DNA from: Heterobilharzia americana
Taxonomy: Eukaryota > Platyhelminthes > Trematoda > Strigeidida > Schistosomatidae
Direction: 5' to 3'
Assembly: GCA_944470555.2 (NCBI GenBank)
Contig: OX104129.1
Span: 82,854,820-82,918,819, forward strand
DNA: 64,000 nucleotides
The notes under the pieces: generated by a model
Database searches by the model: none
What the model was told of the DNA's origin: nothing
Seen by the model: only the letters and a program-made list of their open reading frames with translations
Shown here: piece after piece, positions 53,711-64,000 of the stretch
Numbering within the stretch: position 1 is the first letter of the stretch
How the letters are laid out: each line of letters begins with the position of its first letter
Program-made: the position numbers and the translations under genes

Positions 53711-54494
53711 TCATCCTTACTATGAGAAGTTACAGAAGTCAGAATTTATTCTACCTTAGTTTGTTATTCAGTCACACCACTGGTTGCAAGGAATCGAATA
53801 AGACCTTTCTGGAGCCCAAACATACTAGTGGTTTAGAATCAAAGAAAACCAACTCCCTCAGAGGAAATCTCTACATTCATCATTCCGATAATAAACACCG
53901 GATATTTGCTTTCACTCTTTCATTTTTAGGAATTTCCTTGTCATATGAAGGCGGAGGTTTGTTTTCAGTCACAGTTCATCGGCATTTTTTTTGAGTATGC
54001 TTAATTTAATTAAAAGAAAGAATGACTGACTGAAAGGCATATGGCATTTTTATCTGTGTTGTGACAAATATTTCAGCGTAAAAATAATTTTAGGCATAAA
54101 ACAATTCAAAAGCCATAAATCATCAAGTAACCCAAAGGGGGGTCATAATTTCCACTCGAAACTACTTAAGAAATGTCATTAAATGTGTATTTTACAAAAA
54201 GAAAACCCAAGCACGAAACCACCATCTATCTAAATGTATAAAGGTGTATTTCACAAATGTTAAAATGCCTCAGAAGAAGGTAGTAGGGACCTTGAAAATA
54301 AATTGTATTCCTTCCAAAGATTCAAGGTTAAATCATTGCAGAACAAGAAGCAGAATAGTTGTAGATAAGAAAACTTTTCTTTTCTGTTGAATCATTCTTT
54401 AAGCTGTACATTCCTGAACATATAATGGAAAGAGTATGGCATTCCAAAGTAATTCTCTGTTAGTGGCCAGTGCATAATACATGAGAAAATCAAG
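53711..54494. other. no recognisable feature
   Basis: A 90-residue plus frame (53722-53994) has no domain. AT-rich otherwise. Confidence 0.45.
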
Positions 54495-55590
54495 TTATAT
54501 AAGAACATTTATCAACCACACTCAACAGTTATATGAAGACGTAACATGCCAAGTGATTCACAATAGAAAGCTGAGTGACGCCTTCAGAGTGAAGATAGGA
54601 GTAAGACAAGGTTGCCCACCTACTATCAACGATAATCTTTCTGACTGTGATCAATTAGACTGGATCATGCAACAAACCATGAGGAGCGAGAAGAGGGGCA
54701 TACGCTGGCTAGACAGATGAAAAGATCTCAGAAGAAGATTTGGATTTCGTCGATTATGATTCATTTCTAATGTCGCATAAACTCGAAGATGCAAAAACTA
54801 ACAAGTTAACAGAACAGGTGAGGCAGCGAAGACAGGACTACAAATGAATGTAGAGAAGACAGAGGTGATGGAGATACCCAACCAACAACAGCATCAACAA
54901 CAAGCACCAATCACCATCAACCGGAGATACCTGAAGGAATTAGTCTCTTTCACCTACCTAGGCAGCATCGTTTCAACTACAGGCGGTAATACTGATGAGG
55001 ATGCCAACGCCAGCCAGGATCGGAAACATAGCAACACAGGTAGGTGTTCATTAACCTGAAATCAGTGTGGAGATATACTGCACTCAACCAGCATAAAGCG
55101 TCAACAACATCCACATTTTCAACACCAACACCAGTCAAGTCAGTGCTTCTATGTGATGGTTGAGAGATATGGCGCGTTACGAAGGGGATTTCCAACAAAC
55201 TACAGACATTCACCAACAGCTGCACCTACGCTGGCTCGATACTGAAGATCAGATGGCCAGAAAGAATAAGCAAGAAGGAACTCTAGGAGCGAACCTATCA
55301 CCGAAAAAATATGCAGAAGAAACTGGAGATGGAGTGGATTGGACATAGACTGAAAGGACCGACTGTGGACATCACACGCTATGGCAGATCATCGAGTGGA
55401 ATTCAAAGGGGAAACTATGAGTTGTGCGCTTGAGGTGAGGGTGACATGGAGGAGATGATGTGAGAAAGAAATGAAAGCTTGTGGGCAGTTGTAGATCCAA
55501 GTTTTAAAGAGTGGAGCGAAGAGAGTGAAATGGTGACGTGCTACTGAAGCCTTTTGTTCCACTAGTAACCCAAGGGACAAATAATGATAA
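54495..55590 (+). mobile_element. RTE-B copy 17, mosaic
   Basis: Starts at R-T-F-I-N-H-T-Q-Q-L-Y-E-D, then G-V-R-Q-G-C near 54600, a decayed catalytic box (F-V-D-Y-D-S-F) near 54750 and the Gln-rich segment near 54885. It runs on to the acccaagggacaaataatga end. Bases from about 55010 to 55210 are almost identical to copy 15 (47690-47890), while the 5' part is much more diverged. This suggests conversion or recombination between copies. Confidence 0.85.
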
Positions 55591-56204
55591 TCAATAATGT
55601 ATAAGAACAAGCATAGAAATACAAAGGGAGAGGTGCGCTGCCATTCCATTCAGACTGAATAGTGCTCATTAGTGTTTAGTAACTTGCCTATGGTCCGATG
55701 GAGGTAGTCAACATCACAGAAGATAACTAACCGATCCCTTTCTCTCTCTCTCTCTCTCTCTCTCTTAGTTCTTTGGAATGTTGGTAAACACGAAGTAAAC
55801 TAATTCAACATCTGCTTAAACATCAATTTACAGTATATAATAAAAACAAATTGAGATCAGAAAACAATAAATATATAATAATGGTATTTATTCAAACAAG
55901 TAGAATAGGAACAGAAGGCATGAAGTTATTCAAAGATGAGATGACTATTGTCCAAAAATTGAAATAAAGGATAGAAAAACAAAATTCACCATGACACAGT
56001 AGAATATAAGGAATAAAAATATAAATATGATTGTTGCTATTTAACAATTAAGTTAACTCACTTCTATATTACACTGTTTTTCTAATCAGTTTCAGTTCTT
56101 GTCAATTGAACATTGAAACGAATTAAAAAAAGATAACCATATCACTATTTTTATCAGAAGAGTAATTTATTTTTGAGATGAATAGAGATTTTTAATTTAA
56201 AAGT
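55591..56204. other. AT-rich sequence with a (TC)n tract
   Basis: Apart from the (TC)12 at 55741-55765 nothing is recognised. Confidence 0.45.
55741..55765. repeat. (TC)n microsatellite
   Basis: Twelve TC units. Confidence 0.95.
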
Positions 56205-56400
56205 AGTATTCATCATGGACTGACATTAGTGGGGGAACCATTGAGAATCTGGAAGCACTGGACAGTTGTTTCCTCTTAGTATGGGACACCTCAGCAGTAC
56301 GCACCCATGACCCGGCTGGGGATCAAACTCAAGACCTTCGGGTTTCACAGCGAACGCGTTAACCATTCAGCCACTGGGTCGGTTTCTAATGGTTCATAAT
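56205..56400 (-). repeat. Hammerhead SINE family 2 (HH2), full-length copy g
   Basis: Complete order on the minus strand. Head at 56385-56320: cccagtggctgaatggttaa as A-box, gtcttgagtttgatcccca as B-box. Then the ribozyme segment 56304-56254, then the tail gtcagtccatgatgaatac. The core has CTGAGGT in place of CTGAGGA and stem II is weakened, so cleavage is unlikely. It is the best copy for defining the family's layout. Confidence 0.8.
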
Positions 56401-56464
56401 TGAAAATCATGGGTGACAGTCGCGCTATATTGTGAATTGACAGAAGTTGGAAATTGCGAACCAC

Positions 56465-56545
56465 TGGAAACCAACCCAGTGGCTGAATGGTTAATGAGTT
56501 CACCGTGAAACCCGAAGGTTCTGAGTTCGATCCCCAGAGGAGTAA
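56465..56545 (+). repeat. HH2 head (tRNA-like part) alone
   Basis: cccagtggctgaatggttaa and a near-perfect B-box (gagttcgatcccc). It breaks off before the ribozyme part. Confidence 0.65.
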
Positions 56546-56619
56546 CTGCCAAAAAAATGAAGAACATTCGAAATTGAAATTGGAAGTTTATGGGAATTTA
56601 ATCCTTGATTCTACGTGTT

Positions 56620-56950
56620 GATATTCATCATAGACCGATATCAGTTGGAGAGAAATCGGAAACCTCACAGCACTAGACGGTTGTCTCATCCTAGTCTGGG
56701 ACTTCCCAGCAGTGCTCACTTATCACCCTGTTAGGAATAGAACTCAGGACGTCCAGGTTCCGTGGCCATCACGTTACCATTGGACCATTGGGTCGGACGG
56801 AATCCAGTGGTTCACATTTCAAACTATTGTCATTTCATAATATAGCTCAATCTTCAAACAATGCCACTGCTGAGTGTTTGACCTCACGTTCAATTTCGTT
56901 AGCCCGAAACCTCATGACTTCTCAAAGTAACTTGAAGCAAATCACCATTA
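56620..56950 (-). repeat. Hammerhead SINE family 2 (HH2), decayed copy h with body
   Basis: The ribozyme part at about 56678-56725 is degraded (CTGGGAA, GAGA). The head lies at 56745-56800. The adjoining 56810-56950 (atttcataatatagctcaat, ccactgctgagtgtttgacc) matches the body seen at 23470-23580. Thus the family includes a body segment next to the head. Confidence 0.6.
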
Positions 56951-57184
56951 ATCAATCGAATAATTCAAACTGGAGGTCTATGAAGATTTATATATTGATT
57001 TCAGGTTGCTGTTCATTGGATGAAGGTCACACTTTATCGTGAACTGATATGTTATACTATAGAATAAGATTGCCGTGTTCTTCATAAAAAGATCTTATTC
57101 ACAAAAGTTATTTTAAAATAATCGTGCTGCAACGAAGTTCGGAGAGAAAGACCCGAATCAATATGCAAATATTAGATTGGTTAT
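56951..57184. other. no recognisable feature
   Basis: Short AT-rich spacer. Confidence 0.4.
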
Positions 57185-58773
57185 TATTACAATATTAGTA
57201 GTGATCCCCAGGGTTGCTAGTGGCACATACAGCTTCAGTAGCACGTCTCCATTCCACTCTCTTCCCTGAAATCTTCAAAACCTATCTCCACAACAGACAA
57301 CAACCTCTCATCTCTTCCTCACACCATCTCCTCCATGTCACCCTCAACTCCCACGCACAACTCGTCACTTCCATGGGGATTCCACTAGAGTACCTGGCCT
57401 GACGCGTGATGTCCCCAGTCCGTCTTCTCAGTGTATGTCCAATACAATCCATCTCCACTTCCTTCCAGTGCATAATTGTTCAGCGATAGCTTCCTCGTTA
57501 GTTCGTCACCAGCCAAAGTTATTTGTTGCTTATTCTTACTATTCTAGCCATCTGATATTCAGCAACGAGGCAGCGTAGGTGGCAGTTGTTCATGAATGTC
57601 TGTAATTTGTTAGAAATCCCCTTCGTAACGCGCCAAGTCTCTCAATCATCCCATAGAAGCACTGACTTGACTAGTGTTGGTGTTGAAAATGTGGATGTTG
57701 TTGACGCTTTATGCTGGTTGAGTGCAGAAAATCTCCAGACTGATTTCAGGTTAATGAACACCTACCTGTGTTGCTGTGTTTCCGATCCTGGCTGTCTTTG
57801 ACGTCCTCGTCTGTACCTGTGCCGCCTGTAGTTGAAACAGTGCTGCATAGGAAGGTGGGTGAAAGAGACTACTTCCTTTAAGTTTCTCCAGTTCATCGTG
57901 ATTGCAGCTTGTTGTTGTTGTTGTTGGTGGTGGTGGTGTTGATGTTGTTTGGGTATCTTCATCACCTCTGTCTTCTCTACGTTCACCAAAGCAAGTCCCG
58001 TCTTCCTTCGCTGCCCTGCCTCATCTCTCCTGTCAACTTGTTAGTTTTCAGCTGTACATCTTCGAGTTTGTGCCACAACACATTAGACACAAGTCATCGT
58101 TTGCGAAATCTAAATCTTCTAGGATCTTTCCCCGGTACATCAGATCCCCGTCTTCCCACTCCTCACTATTTGCTGTATGATCCACTCCTGTCGACCACAA
58201 TCAGGAAGATCATCTGTCATTATAGTAGACAGCCTTGTCTGACTACTTCCTGTCTTCACTTCAAACGCATCATTGAGCTTTCCATTGTGAATTACTTGGC
58301 TGGCATGTGGCATCTTCATATACTTGTTGAATGAGGTTGATGAAGGTTTGTGGCACTAAAACCGTAGTGTTGAAGCAACTGTCTGCCAAATTCTTTGTTG
58401 GTCGACGCTGTCGAAGGCTTTTTCAAAGTTGATGAAGTAGAGATAGAGTTGAGTTGACTGCCATTCTATACTCTGTTCTGTGTTGATGCGCGGCATAGCG
58501 TTGTGATTTGTTCCGCACATGATTTGTACTTCGTGAATCCAGCCAGCCAGCCTGCCTGTTGTGGTGATAGTTTTGAATGTATCTCATCGTTTAGTCTCTC
58601 TAGGATGATGCGGTCTAATATTTTGCTTGGTTTGGGTGGACAACAGCATGATCCTGGCCAGTTCTTTAAAACACTTAGGTCCCCCTTTTTCGGGAGTTTG
58701 ACAAGGTAGCCTTTCTTTCAATCTGCAGGTAACTTTCCTCCCTTCCCAGCTTTCTTCAGTAGTGGTGTGAGCA
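57185..58773 (-). mobile_element. RTE-B copy 18
   Basis: Minus strand. RT fingers near 58690, motif A near 58415 (E-K-A-F-D-S-V-D), catalytic box F-A-N-D-D-L-C near 58105, Gln-rich segment near 57920, and the end near 57220. It matches copy 15 base for base over long stretches, including the uncommon ggaagtagtcagacaaggc reading. Inactive through frameshifts. Confidence 0.9.
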
Positions 58774-60822
58774 CACCATTTTGTTTAGTATGGTATATTG
58801 CTTCAGTTTATAATACTTTTGTGCCAGATATTACAACTTATGGTCTTGATCTTATTGTTTTCACTTATCGAATGTTGGCATTGTAGTTAATTCATTGAAA
58901 AATAACTAAGCAGTAATAAATTTCACTCTAGACTGGGCAATTTTTGAATAACTCATAAATTATTCATCTTTAGTAGTTAAGCATAATTACTGATGTAGTT
59001 TGATTGGTGGCGGTGAATGTCTATTTTGTCCGATTTGACTTTCGTCAAATGAATGTACCCGTATCCGAAAAAGTAATGATGTTCCCACTGAAACTCGAAT
59101 CCACCAATTACCGCTTGGTCCAATACATTAAAACAATGGGAACTTCCAAGTATCATTAAGTAAAGCAGAATTTGACAGCCATTTAAAATATGTGACTATA
59201 TTGTCTGTTTAGATGACAAATACTCACTTGTATTAAATCTACTTGAAATAGGTTAGGTTTTACCCCATAATGAAACTTTCCCTGACTTAAAAGTTGTATA
59301 TGCCATAGATGATGGGAAATGTAACAATTACCTGGATAAATTTTACGTTGTGAGTAGAAAGTGTGATAAAACTACTTTTAGTCGACCAGTTCTAAGAAGC
59401 TCAATGCTCTCGAAGCATATCTGTAAAAGGATTAAAAGTGTTACATGATGATCTTCGAAGTTCCTTTCATCACTAAGCAAAGTAGTACACAGTTGTAGAA
59501 AAATTACCAGATTCAACTTAAGCATTGAAACGTTGCTTAGACTGCTGTCTTCACATGGTGGTTAGGTCCGCGTATCACACTGACTCAATGAGCTATTCCG
59601 GTAGATATTACTGTCATAGCTTAAACAGCTACTACATAATGAGTGGTTGAGTACGAATTCACACTACTGGCTGGACAGAGTGCAACAGTAGTAAAGTACT
59701 TTCCGTGGATGATAAGCAAAGTATATTGATACCACCTTCTCTTTAGGAGAAGAGTAATTAAAAGTGGTTGGTCCTGAAAATAGCACACCTATCTATGTCC
59801 TAAGGTATTCCAGTGTCTGAGGTATAGGTTCTATCTCTGAATTTAAGACAGTCAAAGTTAAGTCTTAAGCTTCCAAAACGTCATTGAAAAACTGGTGATT
59901 GGGAGCTGTGGTCATATAAAATTAATCTATTTTTTCCTTGATACATTCCACATAAACAAATTACACGTTGTAAAACTCTAGGGTGTATCAACGCGCTTTC
60001 GATAGTACACTAAACCTAGCTAACCATAACCTACTTACCTAGATCTTCTTCCTGATACCAACATGGTGCCCTTTACAGCTTCTTCAACCTCTCACTCTTC
60101 GACCATTGCTAACGATGCAAGATGATAAAACACCCTTTCTCGTCTCCTAAAACCATAGCTGTGATTCTCATATTGGACCTTTTAGGATTAAAAACCCTAT
60201 TTGGAATCGAACAAGAGATGATACCTACCAAAACTTTGAAATTTACAGCTATATGTTTATTTCTTGTTTCTGAGACATACACATATAGTCTAAGTAAGAT
60301 TATTCACTTAACTTCAGTCGGCTAATGTTTTGAATCTGTAGAAGTAAAAAAAAAGTGGTTGTTGTCATGGTACAAAACAGTTATGACGCAGAACAACACG
60401 ACCTGAAAGTTCACCAACAGAAGCCATTAAGGATGAAGGTAGAAAATTAATGAGTAGAGTAGCCGAAGGACTAACCATTGTATTGAAAATCGATGTAGCT
60501 CCATTGAACTCGTCTAGATCACTCATTACTCTAGTTTATAAGTAAGAAGAAGTCTATTTTGGAACAGCAACAGAAAAAAAACAGTTTGACTAACATACTG
60601 TCTAATATACTAAGACCTAACTGGAGCTCGAGAACAACAGACTTGAGGAAACCTGGCAGAATTGCCACTCTTTGACTGGTTTATGAATACCGAAGTGTTT
60701 GGTAGCTCCTACCAGTTACTAGATTTCTAAACCTGAAGGTGGCCTTCAACTTTCTACTGAGAGGTTTACTGTCAGAATTTGACTGGAAAGAGTACCGTTT
60801 GAGTACATTATCCTTATCATGG
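58774..60822. other. about 2 kb without recognised features
   Basis: No domain in the small ORFs (59343-59525, 60122-60325). A possible tRNA-like A-box occurs on the minus strand near 59590 (aatagctcattgag). This is the longest unassigned stretch in the window. Confidence 0.45.
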
Positions 60823-61472
60823 CCTCCCTCACCCTCCTATGCAGCACTGTTTCAACTACAGGCGGTAGTACTGATGAGGATGCCAACGCCAGCCAGGATC
60901 GGAAACACAGCAACACAGGTAGGTGTTCATTAACCTGAAATCAGTCTGGAGATTTTCTGCACTCAACCAGCATAAAGCATGAACAAAATCCGGATTTTCA
61001 ACACCAACACTAGTCAAGTCAGTGCTTCTATGGGATGATTGAGAGACTTGGCGCGTTACGAAGGGGATTTCCAACAAACTACAGACATTCATGAACAACT
61101 GCCACCTACGCTGGCTCGTTACTGAATATCAGATGGCCAGAATACTAAGAATAAGTAACAATGAACTCTGGCTGGCTGGCAACGAACCAACCAACAACCT
61201 ATAGCTCAACAAATATGCAGAAGGAAGTGTAGATCGACTGGGCATGCACTGAGGAAAACACGCGCCAGTGGAGGTACTCGAGTGTAACCCAGATGGGAAA
61301 CGACGAGTTGGGTGTCCGAGATGAGGATGACATGGAGGAGATCGTGTGAGGAAGAAATGAAAGCTTGTGGGCTGTCGTGGCGACAGGTTCAAAAGATTTA
61401 GGAGTGGAGTGAAGACATACAAATGAAACCCTATGTTCCTTTAGGAACCCAAGGGACAAATAATAATAATAA
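60823..61472 (+). mobile_element. RTE-B copy 19, 3' fragment
   Basis: Begins in the S-F-T-H-P-P-M-Q-H-like variant (caccctcctatgcagcactg) shared with copies 7, 15 and 18. It contains aacacaggtaggtgttcatt as in copies 15 and 17 and ends aggaacccaagggacaaataataataataa. Confidence 0.85.
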
Positions 61473-61599
61473 ATCCTTATCATTACCCTATGCTCAAACT
61501 CCTGCAGGTATGTGAGGGCTGATAGACATTTTTTTATCTGGGGTAGCAGTAGTGTCCATGAAGGATGCTTATTGTCATCATTCTTATTTACTTTGTCAT

Positions 61600-62290
61600 G
61601 GACGTTCTAATGCATAAACCACTATGTACGTCCGACTTTCAGGAGGGCATCTGGATGATTCGGAGTACGTGGACACAAATAGTCTTGTGGCAAAAACGCC
61701 GAAAAAATGAAGAGTATTTTAAACGCATTGAGCAGAATTCTGAATATACCTGACAAATGTTTTACGCCTGATAAAAATAAAGATGATCTGCGCCAACCTC
61801 TAGTTTTAGGATAGGGAGTGGCGCAATGCACTGGTCGTTTCACTTATTTAGGAAGTGATAAACTAAGCTGGATGGATTTTAATGAGATTTCAACTCAGAT
61901 TCAAAAAGGTCGACTAACATTTGAAGCTGGAGAGATACCCAACTTCTTTTTAAACTATAAATATACTGTAAAACAGTCTGATCAACCCTACAACAAGGCT
62001 ACTGAAAGCAGAAAATACAAAGAAAGTATTAGTTTCTGATCACAGGTGTTTTCGTATCACTGCCCGCATGAGAGCGATGGTGGGGTTGGGTATAGAATAT
62101 TAGGTAATGAAGGTAGGCGTCAGTCGATGAAGTCTTAAACTTTTCACCGACTGAGATGCCTTGGATATATATTTCAAATGCTGAGCTGCCGCACTTTAAG
62201 CTGATCTGAGACTACGTTAGAAGAAGGGAAAAAAAGACGAACTAAGATTTGACATCAGGCGATGAAGCTGTTGGTTTAGGCCATATATGA
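61600..62290 (+). mobile_element. RTE-A-related fragment C3 (RT end and C-terminus)
   Basis: Plus strand. Near 61655-61735 K-N-A-E-K-M-K-S-I-L-N-A-L-S lines up with RTE-A D-A-D-K-M-Q-S-L-L-N-T-L-S just after the catalytic box, with E-Y-V-D-T as the decayed box. At 61818-61925 the frame reads F-T-Y-L-G-S-D, then E-I-S-T-Q-I-Q-K-G-R-L-T-F, matching H-F-T-Y-L-G-S and E-I-S-A-R-I-Q-K-A-R-L-A-F. D-H-R-C-F-R follows near 62038. Highly diverged. Confidence 0.75.
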
Positions 62291-62929
62291 TAATGAGGAG
62301 CATTAGACTGGGGTTCTCAAGAAGAGAGGAATTAATCGTTGCAAATATTTTATGGAGGTTCAAAATCGGTCACAATGGCTCTGATGTATACACTTTCTCA
62401 CCTCTGAATACTTTCATTAACCTCAATCTATTCATTCCCCTACTCTCATACAAGTTTGTTCAGCCTGTCACCATTTTTATCAACTTCCTTTTTGCTTTCT
62501 GCTATGAAATGGGGCAACCTGAACCAATATACTACTGTCATGCTCTTAGCTGGTTCCTCTGTGTTTCACTGTCAACAAATATATTCTATGTGAGAATGAA
62601 ATTATGTTCATAAGTAGGTCATGTGAGAAGTTAGGGACATAATTGTTTAAAATCTACTTTGGAAATATCCATAAACGAATCAAGTCGTTATTAGGTACAG
62701 TTTAGTTATGAATATCACTGTAGTTGTGGAATGAAGAGAAGAAGCTCACATCCGGTATCGAGTGGTCAACAGGTATTTCTGACACCAAAATTCCCTCTTT
62801 AAATTTACACTCATTTTGGCACCAAATTTAATATTGACTATCATAGATTCCTTTTTGGTAAACATTATACCTCTACATAGGGAAAGTAAATGGCAATACT
62901 GCCAATTATAATCGAATTAATTTTCTTTT
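62291..62929. other. no recognisable feature
   Basis: The 108-residue frame at 62287-62613 is Phe/Leu-rich with no domain and no supporting context; not called a gene. Confidence 0.4.
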
Positions 62930-63260
62930 CAGATTGTTTATTTGATGAAGTATACAATACAGTATTATTTAGTGGGTGACATTTCTAACTGAATTTATCT
63001 CTCATAATTATATCATAGTAGTTACACAATTTCCAAACTTCGCTTTTGTAGATCAACAAGTCGTTGGTATTTTATCTGTAATATGTGATGAATCATTGGT
63101 GTTGTATCTCTTAGATAATGATTCGATGAATAAAAGTTCTATAAACAGTCTCTTTCTCCACGGGATCACGTTGAATTTTAGAAGCATCATTCCATCATAT
63201 CCTATTGTGTGTAACCAAGTTTCTTATCTTATTAGGATCTATCATTTTATACTTGGCTAA
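62930..63260 (-). mobile_element. PLE-2-type arm fragment, diverged
   Basis: Parallel to 25280-25695: acaatacagtattatttagt near 62958, gatgaataaaagttctataa with aacagtctctttctccac near 63125-63165, and gtgtaacc. No frame is intact. Confidence 0.55.
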
Positions 63261-63399
63261 ATTTTTGTGTTCAGCTGTTCTGATTGACTTTGATTGGCTA
63301 CTTTGATCTATGTACTAGAAATCACAATCATTACACAGCTTTTGATAGATTAAGTTATTTTGCTTAAATTGAATTTCAAGTTGTTATTCATCGTAGACT

Positions 63400-63630
63400 G
63401 ACATCAATCAGTGACACAACAATCGAAGGAAACAAGTAATCATAGACCTAATCGTCAAGGCAAGCTATTAAAACACTCACGGAGAGATATTGAGAGGTCA
63501 CTTCATAGTGAAGTTAGTGCTGATGATGTTGTCTAGCAAGGCGATGAAAGCTTCACGATTAAACAAACCAGCCAGCTCAGAGAACACAATACAACCAAGA
63601 CCATTCACCTGAGCCACAAATATTCTCTAC
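63400..63630 (+). repeat. PLE-3 terminal fragment
   Basis: Matches 16150-16380 in the same orientation: tgacacaacaatcgaaggaa, gagatattgagaggtcactt and gcgatgaaagcttcacgatt. A single arm without coding domains. Confidence 0.75.
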
Positions 63631-63654
63631 TATTTCGAAAGGGAAATTTTTTAA

Positions 63655-63830
63655 CGGAATGATATCATTTGGAGAACCATTGAAAAACTGAAAGCAGTCA
63701 ACAGCTATTTCATCCTAGTATAGGACTACTCAACAGTACACATCTACGACCCCATTATCCAAGGATAGAAATCAGACTGAACGTGTTAACCATGAAGTCA
63801 GTGGGTAGGCGTTCAACGGCCTAACGGTTT
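63655..63830 (-). repeat. Hammerhead SINE family 2 (HH2), decayed copy i
   Basis: The minus strand has TTGAGTA, gtcctatactaggat, GAAA, tagctgttgact: the outline of the HH2 ribozyme with the first core segment mutated. The head near 63800-63770 is eroded. Confidence 0.6.
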
Positions 63831-64000
63831 CTTACTCCCATCAACTAGTGATGTAGACCACCTATCGCTCAATATCTACATTTGGCATCCGCTTCACCTC
63901 TTTGGTAGTTGATCTCACTCTTTAAGGCTTCTACTTAGAACTGCGGGATATCCGTCTAGAAGCATGTCACTAACAAGCATTACATATTAATGCAGCTTCA

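Noticed and set aside
62287..62613. 108-residue hydrophobic ORF
   Set aside because: No domain, no splice or start context, and length expected by chance.
1..64000. CRISPR array, bacterial operons, promoters or terminators
   Set aside because: No regularly spaced identical repeats and no prokaryotic gene organisation; the content is a repeat-dense eukaryotic region.

Overview
The window looks like a piece of a blood-fluke (Schistosoma-type digenean) nuclear genome. This rests on its repeats: SINE-like units carrying a hammerhead ribozyme motif of the schistosome Sm-alpha type, two RTE-clade non-LTR retrotransposon families, and many Penelope-like element (PLE) relics, all in AT-rich DNA. The species cannot be fixed from the sequence alone. 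I found no convincing host protein-coding exon, rRNA or CRISPR array. Essentially all recognisable coding capacity belongs to transposable elements, and almost all of it is broken.

RTE family A (called RTE-A here) has one long copy at 36151-40079, minus strand. It carries an endonuclease ORF and a reverse transcriptase ORF separated by an apparent one-base frameshift, a short (ATG)n-type 3' end and a possible 7-bp target-site duplication. A second copy of only its 5' portion lies at 53050-53710, a tiny 3'-end copy at 28019-28079, and older relatives at 8283-8835, 10487-11420 and 61600-62290.

RTE family B (RTE-B) dominates. I count 19 insertions on both strands, most truncated at the 5' end and ending in an ATAATA-type tail: 1-127, 3222-4931, 6243-7064, 11990-12576, 13231-13834, 17226-20642, 21322-22024, 25765-26468, 26607-26825, 28094-31029, 32990-34250, 35158-35787, 40583-41589, 43713-44955 (two pieces), 46862-48292, 51648-52918, 54495-55590, 57185-58773 and 60823-61472. 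The copy at 17226-20642 is the most complete. The one at 28094-31029 keeps both ends and a 15-bp target duplication.

PLE relics recur with a shared architecture of inverted arms around RT or GIY-YIG coding remnants (1112-3140, 7295-8270, 14908-16339, 22258-23065, 31575-32515, 45255-45870), plus single-arm fragments. A palindromic MITE-like element occurs at 1687-1824, 2744-2888, 26524-26888 (split by an RTE-B insertion) and 26903-27045.

Small RNA-derived repeats fall into at least four groups: the Sm-alpha-type hammerhead SINE (an apparently intact ribozyme core at 43240-43300); a second, different tRNA-headed SINE that also carries a hammerhead-like core (best at 23605-23652); a tRNA-like repeat at 661, 49950 and 50458; and two tRNA-like pseudogenes at 24839 and 51147. 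The most interesting signals are the two independent SINE and hammerhead combinations, the triple target-site repeat at 28005/28079/31030, and the repeated inverted-arm organisation of the PLEs. Boundaries of old repeats are read by eye and are approximate.
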